The notes: generated by a model from the letters alone, not told the origin. DNA of 64,000 nucleotides from Buxus sempervirens (GCA_947561395.2 OX387193.1:3596001-3660000), one strand, 5' to 3'; positions 1 through 11,995 are shown, counted from the stretch's first letter. Translations and numbers: made by a program.

Positions 1-3000
1 TTACAATTAACATTTATTTTTGTTAGGGTCAATTTTTGAATCCACCAGTTATCTGAGCCACAAAATAACTGGCTATTTGCAACTGGTACACACTGAGTTC
101 CGTGGGAAATCGCATCATTTAAAATGCTGTAAGTAAAAATGCATATAACTGTTATTTAGATTGCATGCTAATTTTGAATCACATGCCAAATGGTACTAAA
201 CTAAAACCAAGAATTGAATTCACAAACTTCAATTTAATACTCTCATCGGACGACCCAATCAGGAGCTTATTCTGGTTCAACCAATGTGTCAACTCAGCTG
301 AAATTTGACAAGCTTTTATTCAACAAACAATAAAACAAAACATATCTGAAACTCCAGACAGCCTGTTCGATCACCCAAATTACACTCTGTTTCTATCCCA
401 TGGACTCAGGGCCTGATCCAAATTGCAACAAGCCCGGGAACAAGTCACCCAGTTCCACCAACCAGTCTGGTTCATGTTCTAAAACATCAGCTTCTCAATT
501 ATCCAAGTGCATGAAAACATGATCCATTTTGTCTCTGAGATTTGAATGATGAATAATTTCTCAGAACTTAATAGGAAAGTTATTATATCTCTTCAATAGA
601 TCATCATGAAAATTGAATATGCATGAAGACTTGCTGCCAACTCAGTCTTAAACACCAGTTTTTCCAAATCCAAAATGGTTCGAAAATATTGAAATTGAAA
701 TAAGCCAGTTTCATAACATAACATGCACAATGAAGTACCAGAAGCGTGAAAATTTTTGTCAAATGGCAGTAGCTTTTCACTAAAATTGTAACCCCTTCTT
801 GGGTAGAATATTTCACCTGGTTCAGGGAGTTGAATATTTAATATATACTAACTAGTTGCAATCTATTCTCTTATAATCAAAGTGATCAAATGCATTAAGG
901 TCCATATGAATGTTTGATTAGAAATCTGTATGTGTGCAATCCAAAAGCTTTGTGATCAGGAAGAATATCAAGCGTCGAAAGTTACAAATTAAAACCAACA
1001 GAAATTTTGTGGTTCACTTCAAAACATTCTATCAATGATTCATTGAATGCAACAGTTAATGATAGCTCTTATGACAATAATCGGAGACATCTCAGTTTGA
1101 AAAGGCAAGTGCCAATTTATGGCTTGGATCCTTATTGAAAAGAAGAGATCGTGAGAAAAACACCACAAACAGAGTTTCATTCCACAACAAGATAGGACAT
1201 AAGGAATACAAGACACGAAATTCCCTTTAATAGGAAAGCTTGACCAGGATGTAATGGAATGAAAAGTTAATATATTTACTGTCAACAAGAATGTGTACAT
1301 GTGTATGAAGGGGGGAGAGAAGAGAGAGAGAGAGAGTTACAGTAGATAATCAATTGTAAATAACTACACTGAGAGTACTGGCTGGGAATCACATTCCCCA
1401 ACATGGAAAGGCTTGTTTAAAAATTAAAGCAAGTCTCCTAAAATTATATAGCATATATCTGGGAAACTAAATCAAGAAAATAATAAGCCACAACTGAAAC
1501 GGATGAGACACAATCATGGAAACAGTAAAACATAATGCAACAAAAATATAACTTTTCAATAGCCAGTAAAGATTTGTTCGGCTCCAATTACGTTTTGTTA
1601 ATTAGTTCCACAACCTAATTTGTGGAATTGGTCCTCAAATCAAGATAAAAGCATGGTTTGGTAATCTCTTAATCTATTTTAATGCAACTAGTATTTATTA
1701 CTACGATGAAAATAAATAAAAAATAAAAAAAACTCTTACAAAAAACATGCATGCCCTCATATAATAAAGCAATCCATCAAAAATGGTAAGCACTTTATAA
1801 ATATGCCAACACGTATTTGACGAGCAAGTTTTCAAAATCAATGAAATTGATCTTTTTATCACACTCATTCCCTGTGACTGTGAACAAGTGCCGTTTATGC
1901 TACTCAAACACCAATTTTAGGCCCGAATGAGTTTCAAGGCCCAAATAAATGGAACTTGTTTCCAAATGAAACTGCAGACTAACTCATACAGTGAAGCAAA
2001 ATGTACCTGTTTAACTCATTAAAATAAAGTAATGGTGGTCTGGGTAAGTTATTTGCCACTGGGGTCATTATAGATTCAAAGAGGAAAGTCAATGAAAGAG
2101 TCATTATTATGTGAGCAATATATAAAACTTACTAGAAATGCATTATGAATAAGCCTCAAATCTTAGTTTGCAGACCCATATTTGGTCAAAAACAGTCACT
2201 TTAGAAGAAAAAAATGGCAAAGTTGTATACTGTTATTTTATTCCTTTTTCTTTTAAAGATAGCACGGCTGTATAATCCAATATACAAATCTTTCTTAGCA
2301 AATGAAATTCACAAGGTATGAAATTAGAAAAACTGCTCAATAGAATTAAATATATGCTTATAAAAGCTTAAACATCATTATTCATAGTCAATCTCATGAA
2401 GGATCTACTAATATATATACAGCCTTGTTTAAATCTTTAAGGGGCCAATCTCACTTAAAATTGTTATACTTACACGCAACCAATAAAATTCCACAATTCT
2501 AGTTTATTAGCTCGCTTGAACAGAAATATTGATATGGAAGGCCTAACTCCACCCAACCCCCACAAGCCACCCAATAATAAAAAGCTTTTTTTTTTACAAA
2601 GAACAACAAAAAGGTACTATTCCTCTGTCGTGGAATGGAAAGTAGATCCACTCTGCTTTATTTGGAAACAATATACACAGCAATAATTCAAAACTCTCCC
2701 ATGCTGTGGACTTCCACACTTAACGAGGCAGATAACCCCAACATACAGTACAAATTTGTGTTAATATGTCCAAAACAGTTAGAGACGTAGTTTAACTTGT
2801 ACTTAATTTTACACCCATATGGAAGAATTCATACCAGCAAGCCTTCCCAAATAAAATATAAAGGAGACATAAAAAAATGTAAAGCTGCTACAAATCAATT
2901 AAGTTATGACGGCAACATCCCAGCAAAACTCAACGTTCATTATTCATGAGGATTTAATTGTAAACAGATAATCTAAGATTGTTATTGTTAGAAATCAAAA

Positions 3001-3655
3001 ATGAAGCATCACTGGTGTTATTGTTAGAAATAAAAAGTGAAGCATCACTGGTCCTTCATCATTCACGGGATACATAAATTAACCGTCGCTTAGTAATCAG
3101 CCACTCCGCCATCATTCACTAGATGGTGAAATTAACCATACAATGAATGCATGATTACAGATTAAAGCGTCATTATGATTGTGGCAGGTGATGGAAGGGG
3201 TGATGCTAGCAACAGTTTTTGCGAAACCGAATCCTTGCGAATTCCATGAGAATCTTCCAAATCCAATTGTAAAAAGTGTTTTTTTTCCCGCAGTTACAAA
3301 TGCTGAAAATTTATGATCCTACAACCCTTTCAAGTGCTTCGATTGTCGTATAATGATATAGAAATAAAGTCATTTTAGTTGGTGCAGATTTTGTTAACCT
3401 TCAACACTGTTCACTAAAATAAACAACAAAATTTAATGACTTTCGCCGCCGGAGTACCAGAAACTACAAAACAAGAACAAAATAAATCACAAACCCTTCA
3501 AAACATCTCAGATCGAACCTCAACAAACTCCAGAAAGACAACCAACAAATGAACACAATTTATCAAAAAGGTGAAAAACAGAAGAAAAAAAACAAAAATT
3601 AGAAAAAAAAATTTAAAAAGTATCACTCCCGATGGATCTTGTTAAAATATGATAC
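1..3655 (-). other. Long first coding intron of the E2 gene (left part outside window)
   Basis: Everything left of the E2 exon at 3656-3725 lies downstream of its GTATCA donor on the minus strand. I looked for the next E2 exon (the part beginning PVAEDMFHWQ, with the later HPN and catalytic-Cys region) and found nothing like it on either strand. So the intron exceeds 3.6 kb, or the gene is broken here. The stretch is AT-rich without recognisable coding sequence. It holds a GA-rich microsatellite at about 1315-1336 and a 35-36-bp tandem duplication at 2981-3051. Confidence 0.55.
2981..3051. repeat. Direct tandem duplication, unit about 36 bp
   Basis: Two near-identical copies of a unit starting GTTATTGTTAGAAAT and containing GAAGCATCACTGG lie head to tail at 2981-3016 and 3017-3051. 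They lie in the putative E2 intron. No function is apparent. Confidence 0.75.
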
Positions 3656-3725
3656 CAGCACTGCAAGATGTAGGAGGATCCTTCTGGAGATCCTTGAGTT
3701 CCTTCAAGATCCGCTTCGAAGCCAT
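3656..3725 (-). CDS. UBC10-like: Ubiquitin-conjugating enzyme E2 (UBC8/UBC10 group), first coding exon only
   Basis: The reverse complement from the ATG at 3725 reads MASKRILKELKDLQKD followed by PPTSCSAG. This is the invariant N-terminal helix of the plant UBC8/UBC10/UBC28 class (UBCH5-like) E2 enzymes, which take activated ubiquitin from E1 onto a catalytic cysteine and pass it on with RING or U-box E3 ligases. The exon codes 23 residues plus one base and stops at a GTATCA donor (3654-3655), phase 1. Upstream a compact 91-bp 5'-UTR intron is visible: donor CTCAG|GTATTA just below 3832 and acceptor TTTTTAG at 3741-3742, a layout common in plant UBC genes. The UBC fold core, HPN motif and active-site Cys are not in the window. 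Family assignment is firm; whether the gene is intact is not known. The symbol rests on neighbourhood (see the synteny finding). Confidence 0.85.
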
Positions 3726-4519
3726 GGCCAGACCCTGCTTCTAAAAACCCTGGATCGCCTCAGATAGCTCGAATCAAAGGTCGAAGAGACAGAATTAAGA
3801 AGAGAAAACAGAAAAATGGAGGATTTAATACCTGAGAAAGCTGAATCCTCCCCCTTCTTCTTCGTCTTCGATTTCTGAAAACAGGAGAAATCGAGGCGTA
3901 GCGGAATAAATTTTTATAAATCAACGTCTGCTTTACCCAATGCTACTCCGACGCCTAATTGGCCATTCTTTCTGCGGGTCCTACTTGACCTACTGGATAA
4001 CATGTCAACACAATGCGGGAGATGATTGTGTGTATAACATGACAAAAGATATGCTGAATACTCATCGATCTCGATCGTTAAAAGGATAGGGTCCCACCTG
4101 TGAGATATTTTTCCTCCGTTGATCCAATTAGAATAGTTGCCCTTACGAAAACCATAAAAAAAAAAGGGACTAAAGCATTTTGAACGTTAGAGAATTATAA
4201 AGGAAAAATAACCGTGTCTCCTGCTTCTTTTATTCGCACCGAAATGAAATGTGTTCGAAAGTCCATAAAAACCGAAAAGAGAATAATACCCAAGCTGTTT
4301 TTGGCTGTTTCCAAGGAATATATCAATTAATAATTGCCTTCAAAAGCTGTAGATGCATCAAAGCAAGTCTAGCAACAATGAACCTTTTGTATTCATCTCC
4401 AACTACATATACGTCCATATCTACATATACGTCCATATCGTTGGAAAGATGGCCGTGCAATGGGGCTTACAGCAAAGATTCAAAATAGGCCCTACAGCAA
4501 TGTGTCCAGTGGAAATCGT

Positions 4520-4606
4520 CTGCAGCGTAAGGTGTATACATCCCTGCACATCAAGAAGTAGATGTTGAACCCATTATGATGTGTGGGTTTGTATACACCT
4601 CACTTT
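4520..4606. repeat. Small inverted repeat, possible MITE relic
   Basis: The segment near 4528 contains AAGGTGTATACATCCCTG and the segment near 4590 contains GTTTGTATACACCTCACTT, which are imperfect inverted copies of each other. No clear target-site duplication is visible, so the class is unassigned. Confidence 0.3.
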
Positions 4607-4689
4607 ATAGGAGATGTGAATCACAATGTGTCTTGGTGTAAGGTTTTATTTTGAATCTTTGATGTAAGTTATATAGTCCATTGAAGGGG

Positions 4690-5072
4690 TGCCGCAATCT
4701 ATATCTGGAAATGGAGCTTGCATATGAGCATATCTCAGATTACGATGCGAGACTATATAGACATCTTTAAAGCCCAATTTAAAACATTTGAAACAAACAA
4801 ATACAAAGCCAAAAAAAAAAAAGGTTTTCAAAGTTTTTCAAAGTCATTGTTGGAACTTGGAAGGAAGTCTTGCAAATCCACTTGTACCTTAATGAGTGAA
4901 AAGGTTTTCAAAGTTTTTTGAGGGCATTGTTGAAAGGAAGTCTCTATCAACAGTAAATGACACTGTATCTCAATTATTTAAAAAAAAGTATCACTAATTT
5001 CTAATTTTCAAAAATTAGCCGACTGAATCCGAATTATTTTGAAAAAATAATACTAAAAACCAATTTCCCAGG
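4690..5072. mobile_element. Copy of GGGAAATTGG-type foldback element (partial)
   Basis: The right end reads AAGTATCACTAATTTC, then GACTGAATCCGAATTATTTT, then ACTAAAAACCAATTTCCC. This is the inverted form of the family terminus TTGGTTTTTAGTGATGCTTT seen at 17671. The left end is poorly defined and interrupted by poly(A) and duplicated TTTTCAAAGTTTTT segments. Long terminal inverted repeats and a GGG/CCC end suggest a MULE-like foldback; assignment is tentative. Confidence 0.5.
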
Positions 5073-5099
5073 AAAAAAACACACACAGAATACGATAGT

Positions 5100-5345
5100 G
5101 ATTATTTGTGCCCTATGATGTTATAGCTTATACCTTGTAATTTTATTGATTGTACGTGATGATTTTGTGGCTTGTACCATATGATATTAACACGTGTGCC
5201 CTATGATTTTATTACTTTTATGTTATGATTGTGTGAACATATATATTGTACCATATGATATTGGTGTTTGTACCCTTGATTGTAATGCTGGTATCATGTA
5301 GTTTTAACAATTGTATCCTATGATTTTAGTGCTTGTACAAAACAC
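5100..5345. repeat. Degenerate tandem array, unit roughly 30-36 bp
   Basis: Seven to nine loosely conserved units share the core TTGTACCATATGATTTTA (variants with CCTATGATT, GTATCATGTAG). Spacing is irregular and divergence is high, so this is an old minisatellite-like array. It lies directly beside the foldback relic at 4690-5072. Confidence 0.6.
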
Positions 5346-5862
5346 GAAAATCAAAAGGTACAAGTGTAGATTAATATGCAAAAGAGTAGTATTAAAAAGT
5401 ATCATTCATTTATTTTGGATTTGACTCAGTTTGATGGTGACTCTTTCCAAGATCAATTTAGTCCAAATTTATTTTACTTTCTTTCTTTATCTTCTTCTTC
5501 TTTTAATTATTAATTAGAAACTCTCATATTCAGAATTATTAAATCTGAAATCTACTCTCCGTACAACCATGGAAAATCATCTGAATTAACAAATATACAC
5601 TAATTAGAATAAAAATTCTCCTGAAAATACCTAATAAAATATTATTTTTTTGGGGGGCCCAAGCATCTGATTATCATTTAGAATAGCATGCTTCCATTAT
5701 ATATTTTTAATAAATTTTTATTTACAAAAATGATGTTTCAATATTTTCTTTATATAATATTTACATTATTTCATGTGTGCACGTTCATATGAATATGAAA
5801 GAGTTTGCCAATACCAAGGACGCCAAAATTGGTTTGCAACAAGAACAGTTTTTATTACGAAA

Positions 5863-6127
5863 GTGGTGGTCCAATGGTCTTGAAAGTTACTCACATATGG
5901 TTTGGAGGGCTAGAGGATATAGGATCAAATCCCCTGCAAGCAAGGGTTAGTCACAAGAACTAAACCCCCGCCAGCAAGGTTTATTGCACTTTTGTGGTAC
6001 TGTGGTGATAATCCAATCCACTGACTAAGGCGAGAATGATTGGTAATTGATTCTACGGCAAGGAGTAAGCCACTATGGTCACACCGGATTTTTCCTCCCT
6101 TATCCATCTACCCAAAAAAAAAAAAAA
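5863..6127 (+). mobile_element. tRNA-derived SINE-like element
   Basis: There is a pol III A-box-like sequence GTGGTCCAATGG at 5866-5877 and a B-box-like sequence GGATCAAATCC at 5922-5932, about 50 bp apart as in a tRNA promoter. A roughly 170-bp non-tRNA body follows, then a 14-base A tract from about 6114. The organisation is that of a plant SINE. No clean target-site duplication was found. I could not assign a known family. Confidence 0.6.
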
Positions 6128-7238
6128 CAAAAGAAAAGTTTCTTATCACAGACTTGTGCAACTTGTATTGGGTCTTGAGATAAGCGAACCTATGTCTGCG
6201 ATATGGAAAGTAATATATTCCTTGAGGGTGAATCTGCCATGTATAAGGCTCCATTCAAAATGTCATATTGGTATTAATCTATTAGAGGTGTAGGTCCCAC
6301 AAAATCATGCATTCATTTCATTTGATACGGCAGAGGCGACAAGCAGTAACGACCAAATAGAAATCGAGCCAGCACACGCATGTTTCCCACTACGTAACGG
6401 TCGATCAGATCGATAGACTTGAAATCAGACCTTCGAACATTGTTTCAGTGCCATAGCTTCAACGGTAACAATAGATAAATATATAGTTTGGCTTGTATCA
6501 GTTCAAATTGCTGAAAACCCTTAAAATATTTTATTTTACATGATAAAATAATAAATACAAGTCTGAATAGTCTCCACATTCTCAATAATTTAACAATAAA
6601 TTTTATGTCACTATATAGAGTGAGCTGAACGGCTTGTATAGTTCCATGCACAATCAAAACTATTCCTCAATGACTAATAAATGCCCCTTCGTCTTCTTCA
6701 TGTATGAACCATTATCAATGTATGTTGATCCTGCAGTCAAGCAGCAATTAGTAAGTATCAAGAAGACAACACAATCAAGCCAATTAACGAAAAGAAAGCA
6801 AATCAAGAATGTTTGAGGTGACAAAAAAATGTTGGACCCTTATGATGCATTTGATTATCGAGAAACTGCAAGAAAATGTATGATTCTCACATGGCTAGGG
6901 GAAAAGTAAAAAGCAAAAAAAAGAACTTGCAACCATATGACAAAATGTCAAATGAGATGACTCCAGAGGTATGAAATTAAAAGAAACCATGCAATCAGAA
7001 ACAAGGGATTCTCAGGGCACAATTTCTCAGTTCCCAAATGCAGCTACATCACTTCATGTAGTAGTTTTTATGATTTGTACATTTACTTCACAGAAGTAAA
7101 TTTTGATAAAGTGATTTTTTTTCCAGGTAAATACACTAATCATAGCAATTGTTAGAGTATAAACACACACTAAATATGAATATTCGTCCATTTCCAACTG
7201 CATTTCTCCTTGCACAACCCAGGATTTCCTATTTTTCA

Positions 7239-7400
7239 CCTAGAATTTATTTATTTCTTGAGAAACTATTTGATGTACCCCACAAACTCATTTTTGAAGA
7301 GCCAATGCTAGCGACAAATATGCCTCCTAGAATTTATTTATTTGACGTACCCCCACAAACTCATTTTTGAAGAGCCAATGCTAGCGACAAATATGCCTCC
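7239..7400. repeat. Direct tandem duplication, unit about 87 bp
   Basis: Two adjacent copies start CCTAGAATTTATTTATTT at 7239 and 7326 and both end GCGACAAATATGCCTCC. The second copy has a small internal deletion, so the duplication predates that deletion. It lies just beyond the 3' end of the NHL gene. Confidence 0.8.
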
Positions 7401-7649
7401 AATAATACCAGCATAAGACATCACAAGGGTTCTTGTTCAAGGTGGAATAAATTCTATTATTATTATTAATTTAATAAGAACCATAAGATGAAGATGACAA
7501 TTCAGATAACTATGTCTTTGCTCATCCAAAAGATCGCTTTAAAATCGATTTTAAGCAAATGTATAAAACAGGTTTAAATAAAAATTAAAAAGAGCAGAAG
7601 ACTCTTGACACCGACGAGTTATAGGTTACTTCTTGATAAATAAAATAAC

Positions 7650-8375
7650 TTACCATTTAAGCAAATTAATGGTGCACTTAGGCATGGCACCACCTTCAAG
7701 CTTCTTCAAGGTCACGTCCCCACACAACACCTTCACCGCCAACATCCCCAGTTTCAGCTTCTCCAAACCTACTCCGAACTCAGTCCGAACCTCCGTCGAA
7801 ACCACCAGTTCTTTGCTTCGGAACCGAGCCTTAAGCTTCGTCCCAATGTCATCATCGATCAGCGAATTCTTCACCTGCGTACCAAACTTCAAAACCGTTG
7901 TGTTCTTCTTACCCTGAGTAAACCCTGGTATGGACGCCGAACCAAGATCCACATCATCTCCAACGGTCATCCTCACCTGGGTCCGACCGTAGTAGAACCG
8001 TATCTTGCCGTTAGGGTTCCTGGCTTCGAGCCTAACGACGGTTTGAGAGTTTAGGTACGTGCCGTCAGGTTTGACGGAGACGTTAAATCTTGGGATCTCG
8101 AGGGACTCCAAGTGGAACGTTGGGAGTTTCGGTTCGAACCAGAGGTAGAAGAGTGCACCGGCAACGGCTATGAGAATTAGAAGGATGAGAAAGAAAATGC
8201 AGCAAAAGCAGCAGCATAAGCGACAACAACTTCGACGTCTCGGTTTCGGATAAAATGACGGATGGAGAGGTGGCGGCTTTCGTGTCGGTGGCTTTGGGGC
8301 GGCGGATGAGGCCGGAGCGCTTGGGTCTTTGTAGCCTGGCGGTTTCTTTAAAACCGGTTTTGATGCTTCAGCCAT
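7650..8375 (-). CDS. NDR1/HIN1-like (NHL) LEA_2-family membrane protein
   Basis: Intronless 241-residue protein. The N-terminus (1-47) is cytosolic, rich in proline and lysine. A cysteine cluster at 50-59 (SCCRLCCCFCC) is a likely S-acylation site, next to one membrane span at about 57-79. The extracytosolic LEA_2/WHy-type beta domain runs from about 88 to 225 and carries the family hallmark NPNGKIRFYYG at 120-130, with N-glycosylation sequons near 98 (NVS) and 158 (NTT). Length and layout match NHL proteins (about 210-260 residues), a plasma-membrane family that includes NDR1 and members linked to defence, osmotic and ABA responses. The start is the first in-frame ATG and gives the expected N-terminus. 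The family call is strong, but the exact paralogue and function are not fixed by sequence. ACGT-type boxes lie upstream (see 8539-9244). Confidence 0.92.
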   Translation of the reverse strand: MAEASKPVLKKPPGYKDPSAPASSAAPKPPTRKPPPLHPSFYPKPRRRSCCRLCCCFCCIFFLILLILIAVAGALFYLWFEPKLPTFHLESLEIPRFNVSVKPDGTYLNSQTVVRLEARNPNGKIRFYYGRTQVRMTVGDDVDLGSASIPGFTQGKKNTTVLKFGTQVKNSLIDDDIGTKLKARFRSKELVVSTEVRTEFGVGLEKLKLGMLAVKVLCGDVTLKKLEGGAMPKCTINLLKW

Positions 8376-8538
8376 TTAAGACTAGAGATTCAAATCAAGA
8401 AAACTAGATAGAATTTCCTTTCGAATGATTAATGGTAGGAAAATGATAATCTGCTTGTTAATTTTGAAGAAATCCTTTACAAAATGGAAGAATTCGAATA
8501 TGAAATTTGATAATCAAAGAGAAAACAGGTTTCCTTTC

Positions 8539-9244
8539 CACGTGCAACAAAATTGGACCGTGAAGAGTTCATGAATAATTAAAATGAAATGCGAAGAGGA
8601 TTTCGATAGAGTCCACCATGAATCGAACGGAAAGAGAATTTCAAACCTCGGGAATCATGGTGAAGGCAACATTCACATTCCCCAGAGCCGCTTAAGATTC
8701 AACAAAATGCGAGAGAGAACGAAAGAGAAAGAGAGATCGGATCTGGTGATTAAAAACGAACAAAATTCAAATGGCAGATAAATTCGGGAAGGTTTGAAAT
8801 TGCCATTGCAATCGCAATCGCAATCGCATGGATACACGATCCGCAATCCCGGAAATCTGATTGAAATGAAACAAATCGTTTCGAGTTCTAATGCTCTGCG
8901 CAAGGTTAGGCGATTTACACGAGAAAAAAAATATGAGAGTGGAGGAGGAGAAGAGAGAGTTCGCGTTTCTGAAAACTGACTGATTTTGGTTTCCTGATGG
9001 CAGAAATTTCAACCGCCAGATTCACGCGCAGCTTCAAAGAACCACTGACGTGGCACGAAGATTTAGACACTTTTCGGCCGTCCAATAAAGCAAACTACAT
9101 TTTCGAGTTTTATTTATAATTTATTTCTTTCACTCAAATTACCAAAACAAGATTTTCATTAAATATTTTTTAATTATAACTTTATACAGCTGTGCTTGTG
9201 GCTCTGTCGATAAGAGGAGGAAAAACGACACGTTGGACCACGTG
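8539..9244 (-). promoter_or_regulatory. Upstream region of the NHL gene with three ACGT-core boxes
   Basis: CACGTG occurs at 8539-8544 and again at 9239-9244 (context CCACGTGA). TGACGTGGC, an ABRE/G-box hybrid, lies at 9046-9054. These are binding sites for bZIP factors such as GBF/ABF proteins and for some bHLHs. The region also holds a short CAATCG run at about 8805-8827. The first box could lie in the 5' UTR; no transcription start can be read from sequence alone. Confidence 0.45.
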
Positions 9245-9916
9245 AGTAGCTCCATCAGCCGCTATTGGCTTGTCCTCTACCACGCGGAAAATTTCGAGAA
9301 AGAGGAGCATCTGTAATGCTGATGCTTCACCGAATCGTAATTAGCGTTCTCATGGTAATACAACAATTATAGACTAATGATATTGAGTTACTTACTATTT
9401 ATGAGAAGCATTGCCTGGAATGATTGGGTTGTGAGTGTCATTTGATTACCCGAAAACGATATTAAGCTATTTTACCGGAAAAGAATATAAAGCTAGGTGA
9501 GGTCTTCGCTGTCGTTGGTGTCCAGTCAGCTTCGCAGCTACCAAACAGAACATGGCACAACTCAACTCGTGTCCACCGTCTGCCGACGCTCCCCGCTGAA
9601 GTCTTCCACTTCCACCAGTTCTTTTTTGGTTCAATCGTTACCTAAAGAATACAAAAAAAATTTCTTTCTTTTTATGGGGAAGGATGACCTCTTATAGAAA
9701 GCTAATGCTCGTGATTGGAGCCCTCGAGTTTTTATTGGTTGGAGCCCTTGAGCTTTAATATTAAGAACAAAGAAGTATTATATGGACAGTTAGTTATGAT
9801 ATTAATGTGACAATAACAAATTTGGGTATTGGAATAAAATTGAAAAAAAAATAATTAGACGGCCTTTCAAAAATAAAATGTCAACAAGAAAATTGTGAGT
9901 TGGCTTTATATAATAA

Positions 9917-10105
9917 CTAGTAGGGTACATGTGCAGTACCGCAAGTATGTAGAAAGAAAAGGGAAGGAACAATTTTATAACTGCGAATCTAATACCCCTT
10001 TTATTAGAGAATCGTGATAAAAATGTGTAAGGGCTTTTTGGGAAAGACACACATTATGGTTGGCACGTTTCTCATGGGAGCTCCTTCCATTATATATAGT
10101 ATAGA
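9917..10105 (-). mobile_element. Short non-autonomous Helitron, copy 1 (189 bp)
   Basis: On the minus strand the element starts TCTATACTATATATAATGG right after an A and ends GTACCCTACTAG right before a T. This is the Helitron rule of a 5' TC, a 3' CTRR, and insertion between A and T without target duplication. Just inside the 3' end, GCGGTACTGC-type sequence can form the expected small hairpin. It carries no coding sequence. Copies of the same family are at 19511, 26792 and 60140; the closest is 60140-60331. Confidence 0.8.
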
Positions 10106-11729
10106 TATGATTTACCTACCTCCCTTGACGTTATTGAAACCACATTGCCTCCTTTGTTTTATCCCCATTATTTTTTTTTCTTATAATAATAAAAATGTAA
10201 ATAATTAAATCACCATGATTTTTAAATTGGTTATTATTATATTTAAACCTTGAAAAAAATTTAGTTTTCGTCATAGAAAAATCTTAAAATCTTGAACTTC
10301 TTTCGTACTCAAAAGATGGTGAATTAGTCAAAGAACATTCAAATCTTTGAGTTGAAGGAACGTGTAGCAAATAGGAAAACCGAAAAGTGTGGGTAACAAC
10401 TGTTATTAGAAACTAGTAAGGGAGGTGAGTCTAATTATCTTTATTTAATTCGATCCGAACTGCAATGGATTCAAATTGGATTGTGAAATTATAATTCAGA
10501 CAATTTCATTTTATTAAATCAAAATGTTATGAATTTTGTATTTACTTTATGTGCTTGCCCTCGTAATTAAATGAGCATTGATTAACATATAACCATTGAA
10601 TGTGAACTCTATCTCTCCACGTTAATGAGCGCATACACGAATACTAAACATAGGGATAACAATTAATTCCAAATCTATATATGTATTTGACAAATATGAA
10701 TTAAGTCATAATACAAATTTTTAACTTCAAGACTAAACCATATCAGAAAGTAAAGCTGCACCAAACTTTGGAACCAAAAATATAAATATAAATACATGTT
10801 CATAGTTTTGATTAGAGTTTTATAATGTTATCCCCAAGACTTGGGTTTAAAGGCCCTTCTCCACCCCACTGTTGACACCCCTGAGTTAGGTTGTCCCCCT
10901 CGCTGAGTGCCCAAACCACCCAAAAAAAATAAAAAAATAAAACAACGAGTTGGCTTGTGGTAGAAACAGGTCAAAATCATATGTTCAACCCGAATCTTCA
11001 ATATACAACAAATGAATTGCTTGGGTATTAATTAAGAGGCTCCTATGCAGCAAGTTGGTCAAGTTAACCTGATTAAGAAAATCCATTTCTATTTGTCACA
11101 TGACCAAACTTTGAGACCCCTGACATATGTCAAACTATACAAAAATTAACTTGTTAAACTGTAAAAACTATTTTATTATATTTACAAAACCCCGAAGAGC
11201 CTAACCCATTCTTAATTTCATTTCAAACATTAAGTTATAATGTTTTTATGCGTATCTGTAGAATATTTCCCATGGATTTTGGCTCACCGCTTTCATATTC
11301 ACAAGAAGTTCTTGCAAAATTCTAAAAAGACTCCTTTGTCCAATAATAACAATCCACCCAAATGTGTATCTCTTGAAAAAAATTACCTACTAAAGAAACT
11401 ACCTACGGTCCCACATTAATTATTGTATAGATGTGTATCAATGCACGTGCTTCCTCTGGTTTAAGATTATTTAAATGTCTTTTTTTCTAGAGTTGTTGAA
11501 AAATGGCTGAAAATTTTTTTAAAGATGGACAAATATTAAATATTGTAAGAACTTTTTTACTAACAAAATTAAAAAAATCAAATATAAAAATCAGGCCTAA
11601 ACAGACCAGGTTGGGCTTTTCATAGAATTTTAGGGCCGGGCTTGTAGCCCATACAAAATCAATGAATAATTGCCACCCTAGCTAGAACTCTCTAACTCAT
11701 ACACGTCTAAGGAAGAAGGCAAGGGCAGC

Positions 11730-11870
11730 ATTGTGAATGTGAACAGTAAAATGATACTCATTTTTTAATGTTTTTAAAAGTATCATCATTTTTAATTATT
11801 GGTAATTAGGTAACTGAAGCTGAATTATATTTAAAAAGTATCGCCAAGAATTAATTTTCCAATTTTTTCC
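11730..11870. mobile_element. Partial copy of GGGAAATTGG-type foldback family
   Basis: Shares with 17671-18032 the order GTGAACAGTAAAATGATACTC, AAAAGTATCATCATTTTTAA, TTGGTAATTAGGTAACTGAA and TTTAAAAAGTATCGCC. Only one end of the family is recognisable. It ends about 125 bp before the TH1 start codon, so it is close to or inside that gene's promoter or leader. Confidence 0.5.
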
Positions 11871-11995
11871 CAAATTGATGCAATAAATCCGGTCTGTGGT
11901 GTAGCCATTTTGAACGATTGTAAGAACAACTCCGGCATCTCTTTTCCCCATTTTATTTTCTGGTTTTCTTTGGGAAGGTTCTCGAAGAGGTCGGG

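Larger units (their letters stand above)
3900..7649. other. Intergenic region between E2 promoter and NHL 3' end
   Basis: The first few hundred bases should contain the E2 promoter (the E2 is transcribed leftward from about 3890). The remainder holds repeats listed separately: a MULE-like foldback end, a degenerate tandem array, a SINE and an 87-bp tandem duplication. No coding sequence is supported; open frames here are short and resemble no protein. Confidence 0.6.
9246..11995. other. Intergenic region between NHL and TH1 genes (divergent promoters)
   Basis: NHL is transcribed left and TH1 right, so both promoters face this 2.7-kb space. It includes a Helitron (9917-10105) and a partial foldback copy (about 11730-11870). 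Near 10840-10945 a T-, C- and GT-rich stretch ends in an A-rich tail and could be a truncated SINE. A 200-bp open frame at 9497-9697 resembles no known protein. The rest is AT-rich without features I can support. Confidence 0.5.

Noticed and set aside
9497..9697. 66-residue open frame upstream of the Helitron
   Set aside because: Low-complexity Ser/Thr content, no homologue recognised, no splice or promoter context; it could be anything.
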